Source of the DNA: an uncultured Bacteroidia bacterium
Lineage (GTDB): Bacteria > Bacteroidota > Bacteroidia > Bacteroidales > F082
Direction: 5' to 3'
NCBI GenBank assembly: GCA_902791165.1
Contig: CADAVB010000045.1
Coordinates: forward strand, 1 to 36,318
Length of the DNA: 36,318 nucleotides
Shown: positions 1 to 9,237 of the stretch, piece after piece
Layout: each line of letters starts with the position of its first letter
Position numbering within the stretch: position 1 is the first letter of the stretch
Position numbers and translations under genes: made by a program
Notes under the pieces: generated by a model
What the model saw: the letters and a program-made list of their open reading frames with translations, nothing else
The model's database searches: none
Told to the model about the DNA's origin: nothing

Positions 1-225
1 CATCGGGACGAGGTTCATCTTGTCGTCGAAGGCCACGAGACTGTTAAACACTTGGTTACAAGCCCAAATATGCGGCAAGTCCTTGGCATAAATCGGGTCA
101 AGGGTGAGGATGCCAGCGGATTCGTTGTATTTGAAAATGGCCAAATTCTCCTCGTCATCCTGTCGTTGGTTGCATCCTGCAACCAACAAAAACAAAGCCA
201 CCAAACCAAGCCACAACTTACGCAT
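1..225 (-). CDS. Family 5 ABC solute-binding lipoprotein, N-terminal part only
   Basis: Only the first 75 codons lie in the window; the gene runs off the left edge. The start is MRKLWLGLVALFLLVAGC, a lipoprotein signal with lipobox VAGC, so the protein should be secreted and lipid-anchored. The mature part contains NESAGILTLDPIYAKD followed by a CNQVFNSLV stretch. That pattern matches the start of extracellular solute-binding proteins of family 5 (peptide/oligopeptide type), where bound peptides or similar solutes are passed to an ABC permease. The ATG is 2 bases after the lon stop codon, so the two genes are probably on one transcript. I could not read this on the ORF level because the frame is open at the edge. 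The family is inferred from a short segment only; the ligand cannot be stated. Confidence 0.75.
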   Translation of the reverse strand, partial: MRKLWLGLVALFLLVAGCNQRQDDEENLAIFKYNESAGILTLDPIYAKDLPHIWACNQVFNSLVAFDDKMNLVPM

Positions 226-227
226 AA

Positions 228-2689
228 TCACTTGACTTTGAATCCAATAACTTCAGGATGCTGATTATTCAGATACTTGTTGTAGTCGAGGTCGTTCTTG
301 TCCTGTTCCTTCTCCAAAGCGAGGTTGAGCACCTGCATCATATTTTCCACATAGTGGAAGTTCAGTCCGCTGATGTAGTCCTCTTTGATGTCCTTTATAT
401 CGTGCTCATTATCAACGGAAAGGATGAGGTCGGTCACGCCATTGCGCTTGGCGGCCAAAATCTTTTCCTTCACGCCGCCCACGGGCAAAACCCTGCCTCG
501 CAGCGTGATTTCGCCCGTCATGGCCAACTGTCCTTTCACCTTGCGTTGGGTGAAGGCGGAGGTCAAGGCGGTGAGCATGCGCCTTCGGGGATGTGGACGT
601 GGACATTCCAAGCGTCGAAAGCGTCAGGGTTGATGTTGAGTTGTGAAGCGTGCGCCTTGATGAACTCGAAGGCGATGGTTGCGCTTTCCTTCATCACCTC
701 GCCGAGGTTGCCGGTCAGCGAGAGGTGTCCGCCGCCGCGACTCAAACTAACCTCGATGGAGAGGATTTCGCCGCCCACCTGCGTCCAAGCCAGACCTGTG
801 GCCACGCCGGGCATGGTGTGCTTGATTTCGTCCTCGTCGTGGTGCATGGGAACGCCCAACACCTTGCGCAGGTCTTCAACCATGATTTTTTTATCAAATT
901 CCTCACCCACAACGACTTGCTTGGCACGATAACGCATCAAGTCGCCGATGCGGCGCTCCAAATTACGCACACCAGCCTCGCGGGTGTAGTCCTCAATGAC
1001 GCGCATCACCATTTCCTTCGGAATCGTGATTTGCTTATTGTCGAGGCCGTGTTCCTTCATCTGCTTGGGAATGAGGTGGCGCTTGGCGATTTCGTATTTC
1101 TCCTCGCGCAGATAGCCGCTCAAGTCGATGATTTCCATACGGTCGCGCAAGGCGGGATGGATGGTTGCGAGGTTGTTGGCCGTGGCGATGAACATGATTT
1201 TCGAGAGGTCGTAGTCCAACTCGATGAAGTTGTCGTAGAAAGCGTTATTCTGCTCAGGGTCAAGGATTTCCAAAAGTGCAGCCTGCGGGTCGCCGCTGAT
1301 GTTGTTGCCGCTCACCTTGTCGATTTCGTCCAAGACGAAAACGGGATTTCCCGACTTCACCTTGCGTAAATTCTGGATGATGCGGCCAGGCATGGCACCA
1401 ATGTAAGTTTTTCTGTGACCGCGAAGCTCTGATTCGTCGCGCACGCCACCGAGTGACATTCTGACATATTTTCGGTTCAAAGCCCGCGCGATGGATTTGC
1501 CCAACGAGGTTTTGCCCACGCCAGGAGGCCCGACGAGGCAGAGAATTGGGGCTTTCATGTCTTGACGCAGTTTCAGCACGGCCAAATGCTCAATGATGCG
1601 GTCTTTCACCTTGTCGAGGCCGAAATGGTCCTCGTCAAGGACGCGCTGAGCGCGTTTCAGGTCGAAGTTATCCTTGGTGAAATCGCCCCACGGCAAATCG
1701 ACCAAATACTGCAGATAGTTGAGTTGTATGCCGTATTCCGACGACTGCGGATGGGTGCGCTCCAACTTTTTTAACTCTCTTTCAAAGACCTCCGCCACTT
1801 CCTTCGACCACTTTTTCTTCTCGGCCTTTTCCTTCAACTCCTTGACATCCTGCTCGTTAGGATTGCCACCCAACTCCTCCTGAATGGTACGAAGTTGCTG
1901 GTTGAGGAAATACTCGCGCTGCTGCTTGTCCATGTCGGTGCGCACCTTGCTTTGGATTTGCTGCTTCAGTTCTAGCATCTGCTTAGCCTCGGTCAGCACC
2001 GAGAGAAGCTCTTTGGCCATTTCGTTGAGGTTGCGCGCCTCCAAAATCCCTTGACGCACAGGAAGTTCGCCATCCACATTGCTGGCTACGAAGTTGAGCA
2101 AAAACACGGGATCTTCGATGCTCTTGATGGCGAATCCAGCCTCTTGCGACAAGTTGCGCGAGCGCGGGATGACCTGTATGGCCAAGTCCCTGACCGACTG
2201 CAACAAAGCCTCGAATTTGCGCGTGTTGGGCACGTCTTCCGACGCGGCGTAAGGCATCACAAAAGCCTTCATGTAGGGGTCGTTTTGGATGGGTTCCACC
2301 ACTTCGAAACGGCGTATGCCTTGTATGATGACCGTGACGCTGCCGTCGGGCATCTCAAAGCTCTTGAGAATCTGCGCCGACACGCCCACCTTGTACAAGT
2401 CCTCCAACCCCGGCTCATCGACATTCGATTCTTTTTGCGCAATCACGCCGATGGGCTTGCGTTTGCGGCCGTATTCCTTCACCAGCTGGATGGACTTTTC
2501 GCGTCCCACGGTGATGGGAATGACCGTGCCCGGATAGAGCACCGAGTTGCGCAAGGGCATGATGGGCAGTTCCTCTGGCATCTCGCCGCCTTGGTTAAGT
2601 TGTTCATTCTCAATCGTAAACACGGGGATAAACTCGGCATCCGTGTCAATCATATCTGAAAACAGTTCGGGTTCAACTTTGTAACTCAT
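228..2689 (-). pseudogene. lon: Lon ATP-dependent protease, frameshifted by a deletion at the catalytic serine
   Basis: This is a LonA-type protease: N-terminal substrate domain (about residues 40-240), coiled coil, AAA+ module with Walker A GPPGVGKT (387-394) and Walker B VFVLDEID (450-457), then the protease domain. The first frame runs from 2689 to a stop at 563 and ends in VHVHIPEGA followed by four unrelated residues. The homologous reading resumes at MLTALTSAFTQRKVKGQLA in another frame and ends at 228, with the catalytic-lysine motif GGVKEK intact. In Lon proteins the join EGA-x-PKDGPSAG-x-x-M carries the catalytic Ser. Here GC and ATG are directly joined between 578 and 579, so about 34 bases, including the DGPSAG codons, are missing. 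The product would be a 708-residue ATPase without a peptidase. Either lon is broken or the assembly lost a segment. The full-length ancestor would be about 830 residues, normal for the phylum. Confidence 0.9.
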
Positions 2690-2765
2690 AAAAAACAGTT
2701 TTGAAATGCAACGGACGACATTTTGTCAGTCAGCCGCCCGCCGACACCTTATTATATATGTGAGT

Positions 2766-2773
2766 GCAAGGTA
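2766..2773 (-). promoter_or_regulatory. Possible -7 box upstream of lon
   Basis: On the minus strand the sequence TACCTTGC lies 77 bases before the lon start and resembles the Bacteroidetes -7 box TAnnTTTG with one mismatch. A TTTG lies upstream but its spacing is not ideal. This is a weak call. Confidence 0.3.
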
Positions 2774-2794
2774 GGGCAATAATAGTGCCAAACA

Positions 2795-2825
2795 CAAAAA
2801 AAGCCCTCGCTTAATGGCAAGAGCT
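2795..2825 (-). terminator. Rho-independent terminator of rpmE2
   Basis: Reading the minus strand, AGCTCTTGC pairs with GCGAGGGCT (9 bp with two G-T wobbles) around a 6-base loop, followed by seven T. It starts 24 bases after the rpmE2 stop codon and separates rpmE2 from lon. Confidence 0.85.
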
Positions 2826-2848
2826 TCCTTTTTCTCGGTTGAATCGGC

Positions 2849-3118
2849 TTATTTGGCCTCTTTCTTCTCAAAGAACTTCTTGTACTTGCTGTTGAACTTA
2901 TCAACACGGCCGGCGGTATCGACGAGTTTCATCTTACCGGTGTAGAACGGGTGCGAAGCGCTGGAGATTTCGAGTTTCACGAGCGGGTATTCGTTGCCGT
3001 CTTCCCACTTGATGGTGTCCTTGGTGTTGATGGTCGAGCGCGACAGGAAGGTCACATCGTTTGACATATCTTTGAACACAACCAGACGATAGTTCTTGGG
3101 GTGAATGTCTTTTTTCAT
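2849..3118 (-). CDS. rpmE2: 50S ribosomal protein L31, type B
   Basis: The protein of 89 residues starts [19 protein letters not shown] and contains [10 protein letters not shown], the hallmark of type B L31 (the form without the zinc-binding cysteines). It binds the large ribosomal subunit and helps form the bridge to the small subunit. I chose the internal ATG at 3116-3118 because the family always begins MKxxIHP and because a perfect promoter lies just upstream; an in-frame extension to 3259 would have to be translated from sequence upstream of that promoter. AAAGGAAAG lies just before the start. The length and Lys-rich C-terminus are normal. The gene has its own promoter and terminator and so appears to be a single-gene unit. 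No zinc ligands are seen, consistent with the C-minus paralogue. Confidence 0.95.
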   Translation of the reverse strand: MKKDIHPKNYRLVVFKDMSNDVTFLSRSTINTKDTIKWEDGNEYPLVKLEISSASHPFYTGKMKLVDTAGRVDKFNSKYKKFFEKKEAK

Positions 3119-3146
3119 CGCTTTCTTTCCTTTAATTTTGAGTGCG

Positions 3147-3176
3147 CAAAAGTACAACAATTTATTGGAATGGCAA
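3147..3176 (-). promoter_or_regulatory. Promoter of rpmE2
   Basis: On the minus strand TTG (3174-3176) is followed after exactly 19 bases by TACTTTTG (3147-3154). This is a perfect match to the Bacteroidetes housekeeping promoter (-33 TTG, -7 TAnnTTTG). It lies 28 bases before the rpmE2 ATG. Confidence 0.8.
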
Positions 3177-3222
3177 TCGTTTTCGGGATTTTTTTTTACA
3201 CAATGAGACAACTTTCTATTTA

Positions 3223-3951
3223 TCAATGCTTTACATTTATCTTTCCATTTAAAGAGCACACCGCCCGGACAGGAAGACCAGAAGCCCTGCCGAAGTCATC
3301 GTACAGGTCGCAGTCGTCAAAGCTGATGATAAATTGGAAGCCCTTGGCACCGTCAGGAGCGCTCTTATGGAGCGTGCGCGACCAATAAGCGCCTACATCA
3401 CCAGCATTGCGGGATTCATCGTCATAGCGGCTGCTTGCAGCAGGCAAGAAGATACTGTTGCCATTGCGTCCGGTGAACAGACAACCGTTCACTCCGTTTC
3501 TTGTCGTCCAAGTATGGCTGCATTTCGACAGCAGTTCGACCCAGTTTTCGTAGGTCGGGGTACGCCAGCCCTCGCCCCAATGTGCTGTAGCAGCATCATC
3601 GTCCGGCAGCAAGGCATCCAAATTGTCGGTGAAGCCATTAAAGCCGAAATCAGATTGGGCACAATACTTCGTAAGTTGGTTGTAGTCGCCATTGCAGTAA
3701 CCATAGGTGCTCCAGTTGTAGGCGTCTTTGGATTGGGTTTCGCCCCAAGCAAAATAGTCGCCATATTCTTCGGGGGTTTCTGCTCCCACGTTACAAGTCG
3801 CCCACAACGTGCCGCTCGGCAGGCCCAGGTCGACGTAATCGTGGCCTTTGTATGCACCGTTGCCGCCATTGTGTTTTGTACAGCCTGCTGCTACAAAGCA
3901 CACCATTACTGCTAACATAATAGTCATTATGGACTTAGAGAATCTTTTCAT
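3223..3951 (-). CDS. FISUMP-type surface lipoprotein
   Basis: This 242-residue protein starts with a signal peptide and lipobox (AAGC, residues 21-24), so it is probably a lipid-anchored envelope protein. The mature part opens with [19 protein letters not shown] and continues with [23 protein letters not shown] and a C-terminal GLPVRAVC. These are the signatures of the Fibrobacter-succinogenes-major-paralogous-like domain that is common in Bacteroidales lipoproteins. The fold resembles C-type-lectin or formylglycine-generating-enzyme-like folds, but no biochemical role is established and none is claimed here. It lies between rpmE2 and the efflux operon on the same strand, with its own likely promoter at 3997-4004. 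Cysteine pairs in the body may form disulfides. Confidence 0.8.
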   Translation of the reverse strand: MKRFSKSIMTIMLAVMVCFVAAGCTKHNGGNGAYKGHDYVDLGLPSGTLWATCNVGAETPEEYGDYFAWGETQSKDAYNWSTYGYCNGDYNQLTKYCAQSDFGFNGFTDNLDALLPDDDAATAHWGEGWRTPTYENWVELLSKCSHTWTTRNGVNGCLFTGRNGNSIFLPAASSRYDDESRNAGDVGAYWSRTLHKSAPDGAKGFQFIISFDDCDLYDDFGRASGLPVRAVCSLNGKINVKH

Positions 3952-3996
3952 ATAGATTTAGGTTTTGTAGATTAAGATTTTGAGAATTTCAAGCTG

Positions 3997-4004
3997 CAAA
4001 AATA
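3997..4004 (-). promoter_or_regulatory. -7 box upstream of the FISUMP lipoprotein
   Basis: TATTTTTG on the minus strand, 45 bases before the start codon, is an exact TAnnTTTG match. No TTG is found at the expected -33 position. Confidence 0.45.
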
Positions 4005-4121
4005 AATAATTGTTTCTAATTATTCCGATATTGATTTGGGTTGACGTTAGAATTGTGGAGGCATCAGGTTTTTGGGGCACGTCGGGTGCGTCTCTACTTG
4101 TTTTCAGGTGATTGAAGTCAT

Positions 4122-5342
4122 TTACAAATACTCCGCCCAGCGTGCCTGGAGTTTCTCTTCGGCCACCTCGATGCTGTCTTTCAAGTGTTTGCCGTAGGAA
4201 CGGTAATACACCAGCCAAGCCGTGAAAGCATAGAATGCAGTCTGTATCCAAAGACCGATCAGTTCGGGACGCACATCGCGAAGCAAGGCACCCGTGTTGT
4301 TGATTTTCACGAAGCCGTTGATACCGAAGGTCGAGGGGAAAAGCCAGGAGACTACTTTCCAGAAATGTGGAATGGAGCACGAAGGCCACGAAATGCCAGA
4401 GATGAACAACAGTGGCACCGAGACGAAAACAAACATAATGATGAACACCTCGCGGTTGTGCGCGATACCCGAGAGCGTCAGGCTGAAGAAGATGCAAGCC
4501 AGCAGATACGGGAACAGGAAAGCCACCATATCTTGCCACTGCCCAATCTGAATCAGATGGAACAGGCGTGGCACAACGCAGAACACGTAGGCTGCCACCA
4601 CCAGATAGATGGCCAGATAGGCCGCACCCTTGCCCATCAGCATCTCCCAAGGCTTTTTACCGAGTACATGCGGCTCAAGGATGCCACGGCGTTTCTTCTC
4701 GCGCTCCTCGCCCGCCATCATGCCAACACCCAACACCATCGTCTGCTGAATCAGCAGCACCAAAACAGCGGGAATCAGGAAGGTGGCGAAGCCACTCTGC
4801 GTGTTGAACATCGGAACATACTCGTATTCAATGGGATGGTTGAAGGTCGAAGCCTGCTTGTCGGTCGCGCCCACCAACCTCTGCGTCTTGATGTCTTTGT
4901 TCATCGCCAAGGAAACCTCGGTGCACGACGACAGCAGTGCTTTATAATAGAGCAAACTTCCCATGTCGGAATATAACTCAACGACGGCCTGCTTGCCATC
5001 CATCAAGGCGTAGTCGAACTCAGCAGGGATATAAATCAGGCAATAAGCCTTGTGCTTGTGAATCAAGTCGACAGCTTCTTGCATATCGGCGCAATGCCCA
5101 ATGATGTTGACATCAGCAGTGGCATCCACCTTGCGCAGAAACTCGCGGCTGGTAGCGGAATTGGCATTGTCGACCGCCACCGTCGCCACTTCGCGAACCG
5201 TCTCATTGCTATACAGATAAGCGTAAAGCAAAGGATAAAGCAAGGGCACGATGAAGAAAAACACGACGACGCCTTCATCAAAAATCGAGTTGTGGAGTTC
5301 CTCGCGGAAAACCTCCAATATGTTATGCAACCATTTCATCAT
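4122..5342 (-). CDS. ABC-2 type permease, second of two
   Basis: A 406-residue membrane protein of the ABC2_membrane_3 (YhhJ/YbhR-like) class. One membrane helix lies near the N-terminus (VVVFFFIVPLLYPLLYAYLY), then comes a large extracytoplasmic loop of about 150 residues, then five hydrophobic segments in the second half. The start ATG at 5340-5342 overlaps the stop of the upstream permease (ATGA), which fits translational coupling; the longer reading would need a GTG at 5369. It probably pairs with the upstream permease as a heterodimer that moves a drug or lipid-like substrate into the HlyD-TolC conduit. No ATP-binding protein is encoded in the operon. The substrate is unknown. Confidence 0.85.
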   Translation of the reverse strand: MMKWLHNILEVFREELHNSIFDEGVVVFFFIVPLLYPLLYAYLYSNETVREVATVAVDNANSATSREFLRKVDATADVNIIGHCADMQEAVDLIHKHKAYCLIYIPAEFDYALMDGKQAVVELYSDMGSLLYYKALLSSCTEVSLAMNKDIKTQRLVGATDKQASTFNHPIEYEYVPMFNTQSGFATFLIPAVLVLLIQQTMVLGVGMMAGEEREKKRRGILEPHVLGKKPWEMLMGKGAAYLAIYLVVAAYVFCVVPRLFHLIQIGQWQDMVAFLFPYLLACIFFSLTLSGIAHNREVFIIMFVFVSVPLLFISGISWPSCSIPHFWKVVSWLFPSTFGINGFVKINNTGALLRDVRPELIGLWIQTAFYAFTAWLVYYRSYGKHLKDSIEVAEEKLQARWAEYL

Positions 5343-6514
5343 CTTGTATATTGATATTCCAACAAACACTTTTTCAATCGGTTAGGCAGCAACATCGGCA
5401 AGGCCAAGAAAGCCAGCAACGCCGCGAAGTTGGCCCATGAGTAACACAGCGGCAGGCCATTCAATGCCTGGTCCACATAGGTCAGGTAATAATACCTGAG
5501 CGGGTAAAGATACGAAAGCGCCCTCAACGGTGCCGGAAACGCAATCTGCGGGAAAGAGAAGCCCGAAATCGGGAAGGACAGCACGCCCCACAAGGTGGCG
5601 ATACTCAAGGCCCAACGCAACGACGGCAACAGTTCGCACAGGAACACACCGAAGGCTTGTGAGACCAAAATGAGCAGCAGGGCAGCCAAAGCCATTGGCC
5701 AAATTCCGCTCTTCAGTGGGAAGTCCCAATAGGCATAGAGAATGACCAGATACACAGCACCCATCACCATCCAGACAGCCAACTGGGGCAGCAACTTGCC
5801 GGCCAAAGCCTTGTAAATATTGCCGTCAACCAATTCCATCCAATGTTTTGAGACACCTTCCTTGACTTCGCTGAGGATGGAGTAGATAGTCACTTGAAAG
5901 ATGAGCAGCATCAGCATGGCGGGCAGCAGGATATTCGACAGATAAATCGAATAGTTCAGTCCCGGGTTGCCGATGGCGTGCATCTCCATCTTGATGGGTT
6001 GCAGGATGCCCATCACCTGCTCGTCGGTATAGCCTTCGGCATACAAAGTCTCACGTGCTATGGCACCTGAAGCCAGTTCCGCCATCATCTTCATGTCGCG
6101 GTATTCCAAGGAAGCCGCCACCAGATAGGACGGATTGGTATAGAACGACACTTTGGGCTGTTTGCTCGACAGGGCCTGTTCGGTAGTGCCTTTCGGGATG
6201 TAATAGAAGGCGTAAATCTTGCCCTGCTGCATCGCCTCGCGGGCCTCGCCGAAGCTGGCGTATTGCTCCACAATCTCCGACTGCTGGAAAGCGTCCAAGT
6301 TGCGCAGCACCTGTCTTGTGACGGCCGTATTGTCCTCATCGACCACCCCGACAGGAATGTCGGCAGGAAGTCCCTGCCCCATCAGCGTCGTGAAGAAGAT
6401 GTAGCCAATCAGCGGCGCGACGACCATGCAGAAGATGTAGACAGGTTGCGAAAGCATCCTGAGCACTTCACGTCGCATCACGCGCATCAGACCACTTTTG
6501 TTTTCATTGTTCAT
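5339..6514 (-). CDS. ABC-2 type permease, first of two
   Basis: A 391-residue protein of the same ABC-2 permease class as its downstream neighbour. The first helix is at about residues 24-46 (QPVYIFCMVVAPLIGYIFF), followed by a loop containing ADIPVGVVDEDNT and KIYAFYYIPKG, features typical of YbhS/YhhJ-type permeases. Five further helices fill residues about 195-380, including LRALSYLYPLRYYYLTYVDQ before the last helix. Its ATG overlaps the hlyD stop (ATGA) and its TGA overlaps the next permease start, so the genes form a tightly coupled unit. Together with the membrane fusion protein and TolC it should form an envelope-spanning exporter. The motor ATPase must come from elsewhere or be absent. 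Confidence 0.87.
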   Translation of the reverse strand: MNNENKSGLMRVMRREVLRMLSQPVYIFCMVVAPLIGYIFFTTLMGQGLPADIPVGVVDEDNTAVTRQVLRNLDAFQQSEIVEQYASFGEAREAMQQGKIYAFYYIPKGTTEQALSSKQPKVSFYTNPSYLVAASLEYRDMKMMAELASGAIARETLYAEGYTDEQVMGILQPIKMEMHAIGNPGLNYSIYLSNILLPAMLMLLIFQVTIYSILSEVKEGVSKHWMELVDGNIYKALAGKLLPQLAVWMVMGAVYLVILYAYWDFPLKSGIWPMALAALLLILVSQAFGVFLCELLPSLRWALSIATLWGVLSFPISGFSFPQIAFPAPLRALSYLYPLRYYYLTYVDQALNGLPLCYSWANFAALLAFLALPMLLPNRLKKCLLEYQYTR

Positions 6515-7515
6515 CTTCTATGCTCCTTCTTCACTACTACGCTCATTCCTGGACGCAAGTCACTTGACACCTGAAGCGGTGTGGCGCGTACTTCAAAGGT
6601 CTTGAGGTCGTATTGTCCCGTTTCCTTGGTGGCTTTCCAAGCTGCATAGTCGCCAAGGTCTTTCATGTAACTGACTTTCAGCCTGATGGTGCTGTCGATA
6701 GCAGGGACATACGCATCAAACTCTGTATCAACGGGATAGTCTTTCAAGCAGTCCTCACGCATGTTGAAAGTCACCCATAAGTCATCCATTTGGGCGATAT
6801 TCATGATCGGAGCACCTGTGCCCACCAATTCACCCACATGCGGAAAGATTTCACTCACCTCGCCATCGGCGTATGCAGTAAGCACCGTCTCATGGATGTA
6901 TGAGTTGACCTCAGCCAACGCGCCTCGCGCCTGCATCACTTGGGCAGCGGCCATTTGCTTGTCCTCAGATCGGGCACCTTCGAGAGCAAGGTCATACTGC
7001 GACTTGGCTGCTTTCTCGGTAGCCAATGCTGCGTCGTATTGAGCCTTCGCCTCATCATATTTCTGCTCGCTCACCACGCCGTCTGCGTAAAGGTTGCTGA
7101 CACGGTTGAACGACTTTTGGGCGATTTCAACGCCCACGATGGCTTTCTGCCACATTTCGTAAGCGCCTTCAATTTGGGCCTTCTGTGCACCATGCTGAGC
7201 TTTGGCACTTTGTGCTCTGGCCGCTCTTTCCACAGCCTCAGCCTGTGCTTTTTTGGCCTCTACTTCGGGTGCCTCAAGGATGGCAAGGGTGTCTCCCTTC
7301 CTCACCATCTGTCCCTCATGGACCTTGTACTCCAAGATACGTCCCGGCACCTTGCTCGAGACACGATACTCCGTTACTTCAGCCTGTCCTTGCAGGTATT
7401 CCGTTTCTTTGTGGAAGGTGAGAATGCCAATGATGCAAACCACCGCAATCACACACGCCAGCACTCCCAGCGCCAAGTACGTGTTTACTCTTTGTTCTTT
7501 TACTGTTGTTGACAT
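6511..7515 (-). CDS. HlyD-family membrane fusion protein (periplasmic adaptor)
   Basis: The 334-residue protein has one N-terminal membrane anchor (about 10-30), a first lipoyl half near VSSKVPGRILEYKVHEGQMV with KGDTLAILEAPE, a long Ala/Gln/Lys-rich coiled coil (about 85-200), and a second lipoyl half with ADGEVSEIFPHVGELV. The C-terminal barrel ends in LRPGMSVVVKKE. This is the HlyD/EmrA-like adaptor that links an inner-membrane exporter to TolC. The operon order tolC-hlyD-permease-permease supports this. The stop codon overlaps the start of the permease. The ATG follows a short AT-rich spacer with a tandem repeat. Confidence 0.92.
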   Translation of the reverse strand: MSTTVKEQRVNTYLALGVLACVIAVVCIIGILTFHKETEYLQGQAEVTEYRVSSKVPGRILEYKVHEGQMVRKGDTLAILEAPEVEAKKAQAEAVERAARAQSAKAQHGAQKAQIEGAYEMWQKAIVGVEIAQKSFNRVSNLYADGVVSEQKYDEAKAQYDAALATEKAAKSQYDLALEGARSEDKQMAAAQVMQARGALAEVNSYIHETVLTAYADGEVSEIFPHVGELVGTGAPIMNIAQMDDLWVTFNMREDCLKDYPVDTEFDAYVPAIDSTIRLKVSYMKDLGDYAAWKATKETGQYDLKTFEVRATPLQVSSDLRPGMSVVVKKEHRR

Positions 7516-7526
7516 GATATTTGGTT

Positions 7527-7554
7527 ATTTAAAATTCAAAATTTAAAATTCAAA
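7527..7554. repeat. Two perfect tandem copies of a 14-base AT-rich unit
   Basis: ATTTAAAATTCAAA occurs twice head to tail in the tolC-hlyD intergenic spacer. Such units are common between Bacteroidales genes. Any effect on hlyD expression is unproven. Confidence 0.9.
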
Positions 7555-7563
7555 GATTTAGGA

Positions 7564-9081
7564 TTATTGAAGGACACCTGCTGCTTTGCGCAAATTCACA
7601 TCCGCCATGATGCAATCAATTTTGGCATCAATATATTCGGAATGTGCCTGAAGCCATGCGGTTTGAGCCAAATTGAGCACCGACGATTCCACAACACCCT
7701 CGCGGAAACCTGCATTGGCCATACGAAGGTTCTCGTCAGCGTCGTTGAGTTTCTCTTGCGACTGTTTCAGACGGGAGTCGGCCTCGTTGAGGCGTGTCTC
7801 ACACTGGCGCACCTGAAGCATGATCATCTCCTTGGTGTCTTCATAGTTATATTGCTGTATCTTGGCTTCAGCTTTGGCCATACGGGTCTTGTTGTAGCCT
7901 TCACCCCAATGGAAAACCGGAATTTTGGCCATCACTCCGAAGCTCCATAATCCAGTGAACTCGTTTTGGAATCCGTTGAAGCACGAAGGATTACTGAGGG
8001 TATAGTTGCCGAAAGCCCCGATGGTGGGCAGGTAATCGGCTCGGGTGACCCACACCTTTTTGGCGTAGATGTCGTTGGCCAGGCTGAGGCATCTCAGTTC
8101 AGGACGGTTGGTCTCTATTTCGCTCTCCGAATAACAAGGCTTCTGATGGGTGAGCAGCACATCGTCGAGTTTCTCGTCGGCCAAGACGATATCCGAATCA
8201 AGCGGCAGACCGCAGATCTGGCATAGCAACATCTTTGAGAGCGCCAGTCCATTCTGCGCCTTCAGCAAGGCTGTCTCTGCTTCGTTCAGCTTGACCTTCA
8301 CTGCCAATTGTTCGGAGTTAGTGGACACGCCTTCCGCGACCATCTTCTCAACATCCGCGTTAAGGGTGCGTAGCGATTCGGCATAGCTCTCGGCCAGTTT
8401 CAGCTTGTTGGCGATACTGACAATCTGCCAATAGGCTTGGTCAGTAGTCACCACCACTTCCTGCTGCTGCAAATCCAACTTCGACTCGGCCAACCCCTTC
8501 AAGTCTTTGGTAATCTGGTTGTAAGCCACAATCTTGCCTCCTGCGAAAATCGGTTGCTGCACCGTAACGATGCCCGAGTAAATATTCTTCGTGTCGACAT
8601 TGAAGGCGTCCGTAACTTGCTCGCCGATTTGGTTCAAGGCGTCTTCAACGTTAAGGCTCATGAAATCGGCAACCAGCTTGCTGACGATAGGGTCATTCTG
8701 AAGCATCGCCAACGAAATCACAGCCGAAGGGTCGCTCATATAAATGGCCAGCAACTCTTGTCGGTAAGCATCAATCTGAGCCTGGGTCATAGTGCCGATG
8801 TTGTTGAGTGCGGCAATGTTCTCGTCACTCAGCAGTTGGACGCTCTTGTTGTTGTGCGTGTAAGTGGCGGTTGCCGACACCTTGGGAAGGTAATTGGCGT
8901 ATGAGGAGTACATCTCATAACGGGCCTTGTTCACCTCCTCCTCCGACACTTTCAGTTTCTTGTTGTTTTTCAGTGCCAACTGGTGGCATTCATCCAACGT
9001 CAGCACTCTTTGTGCACCAGCCGTCAGCGTCATGCAGCATAACGCCAGCAGCAACATCATGTTTTTCAATCTTTTAGTCAT
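7564..9081 (-). CDS. TolC-family outer membrane efflux protein
   Basis: A 505-residue protein with a signal peptide ending TAGAQ (cleavage about residue 23) and two repeated outer membrane efflux protein domains. The first starts with LTLDECHQLALKNNKKLKVSEEEVNKA, the second contains RPELRCLSLANDIYAKK and a long helix NEADSRLKQSQEKLNDADENL. The trimer forms the outer-membrane channel and periplasmic tunnel. It is the first gene of the efflux operon, which is unusual only in that no ATPase follows. The length is typical of the family (about 450-500). A divergent AraC-type regulator lies 156 bases upstream. No lipobox is seen, unlike RND-associated OprM-like factors. Confidence 0.93.
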   Translation of the reverse strand: MTKRLKNMMLLLALCCMTLTAGAQRVLTLDECHQLALKNNKKLKVSEEEVNKARYEMYSSYANYLPKVSATATYTHNNKSVQLLSDENIAALNNIGTMTQAQIDAYRQELLAIYMSDPSAVISLAMLQNDPIVSKLVADFMSLNVEDALNQIGEQVTDAFNVDTKNIYSGIVTVQQPIFAGGKIVAYNQITKDLKGLAESKLDLQQQEVVVTTDQAYWQIVSIANKLKLAESYAESLRTLNADVEKMVAEGVSTNSEQLAVKVKLNEAETALLKAQNGLALSKMLLCQICGLPLDSDIVLADEKLDDVLLTHQKPCYSESEIETNRPELRCLSLANDIYAKKVWVTRADYLPTIGAFGNYTLSNPSCFNGFQNEFTGLWSFGVMAKIPVFHWGEGYNKTRMAKAEAKIQQYNYEDTKEMIMLQVRQCETRLNEADSRLKQSQEKLNDADENLRMANAGFREGVVESSVLNLAQTAWLQAHSEYIDAKIDCIMADVNLRKAAGVLQ

Positions 9082-9107
9082 ATTGATTTCCTTTCTTGTT
9101 GATGTTG

Positions 9108-9115
9108 CAAAGAAA
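9108..9115 (-). promoter_or_regulatory. Possible -7 box of the efflux operon
   Basis: TTTCTTTG on the minus strand, 26 bases before the tolC start, matches TAnnTTTG with one mismatch. Two CTAAAAG motifs at about 9130 and 9164 in the same spacer could be part of an AraC-type operator, but this is speculation. Confidence 0.35.
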
Positions 9116-9213
9116 CGACATCATTTTCGACTAAAAGGCATCCTTTCGGAATCAAAAACTATCTAAAAGTAGAAATTCTCACGATTTTTTATACATAATT
9201 CAATAATATTATA

Positions 9214-9221
9214 TACTTTTG
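9214..9221 (+). promoter_or_regulatory. -7 box of the araC-type regulator
   Basis: TACTTTTG is an exact TAnnTTTG match 16 bases before the start codon of the regulator. The region upstream is AT-rich and lacks a clear TTG at -33. Confidence 0.55.
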
Positions 9222-9237
9222 CTGAAAATTTCAACAA

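Noticed and set aside
650-1369. A 239-codon plus-strand frame within lon
   Set aside because: It is the antisense shadow of the lon ATPase and protease region and matches no protein family.
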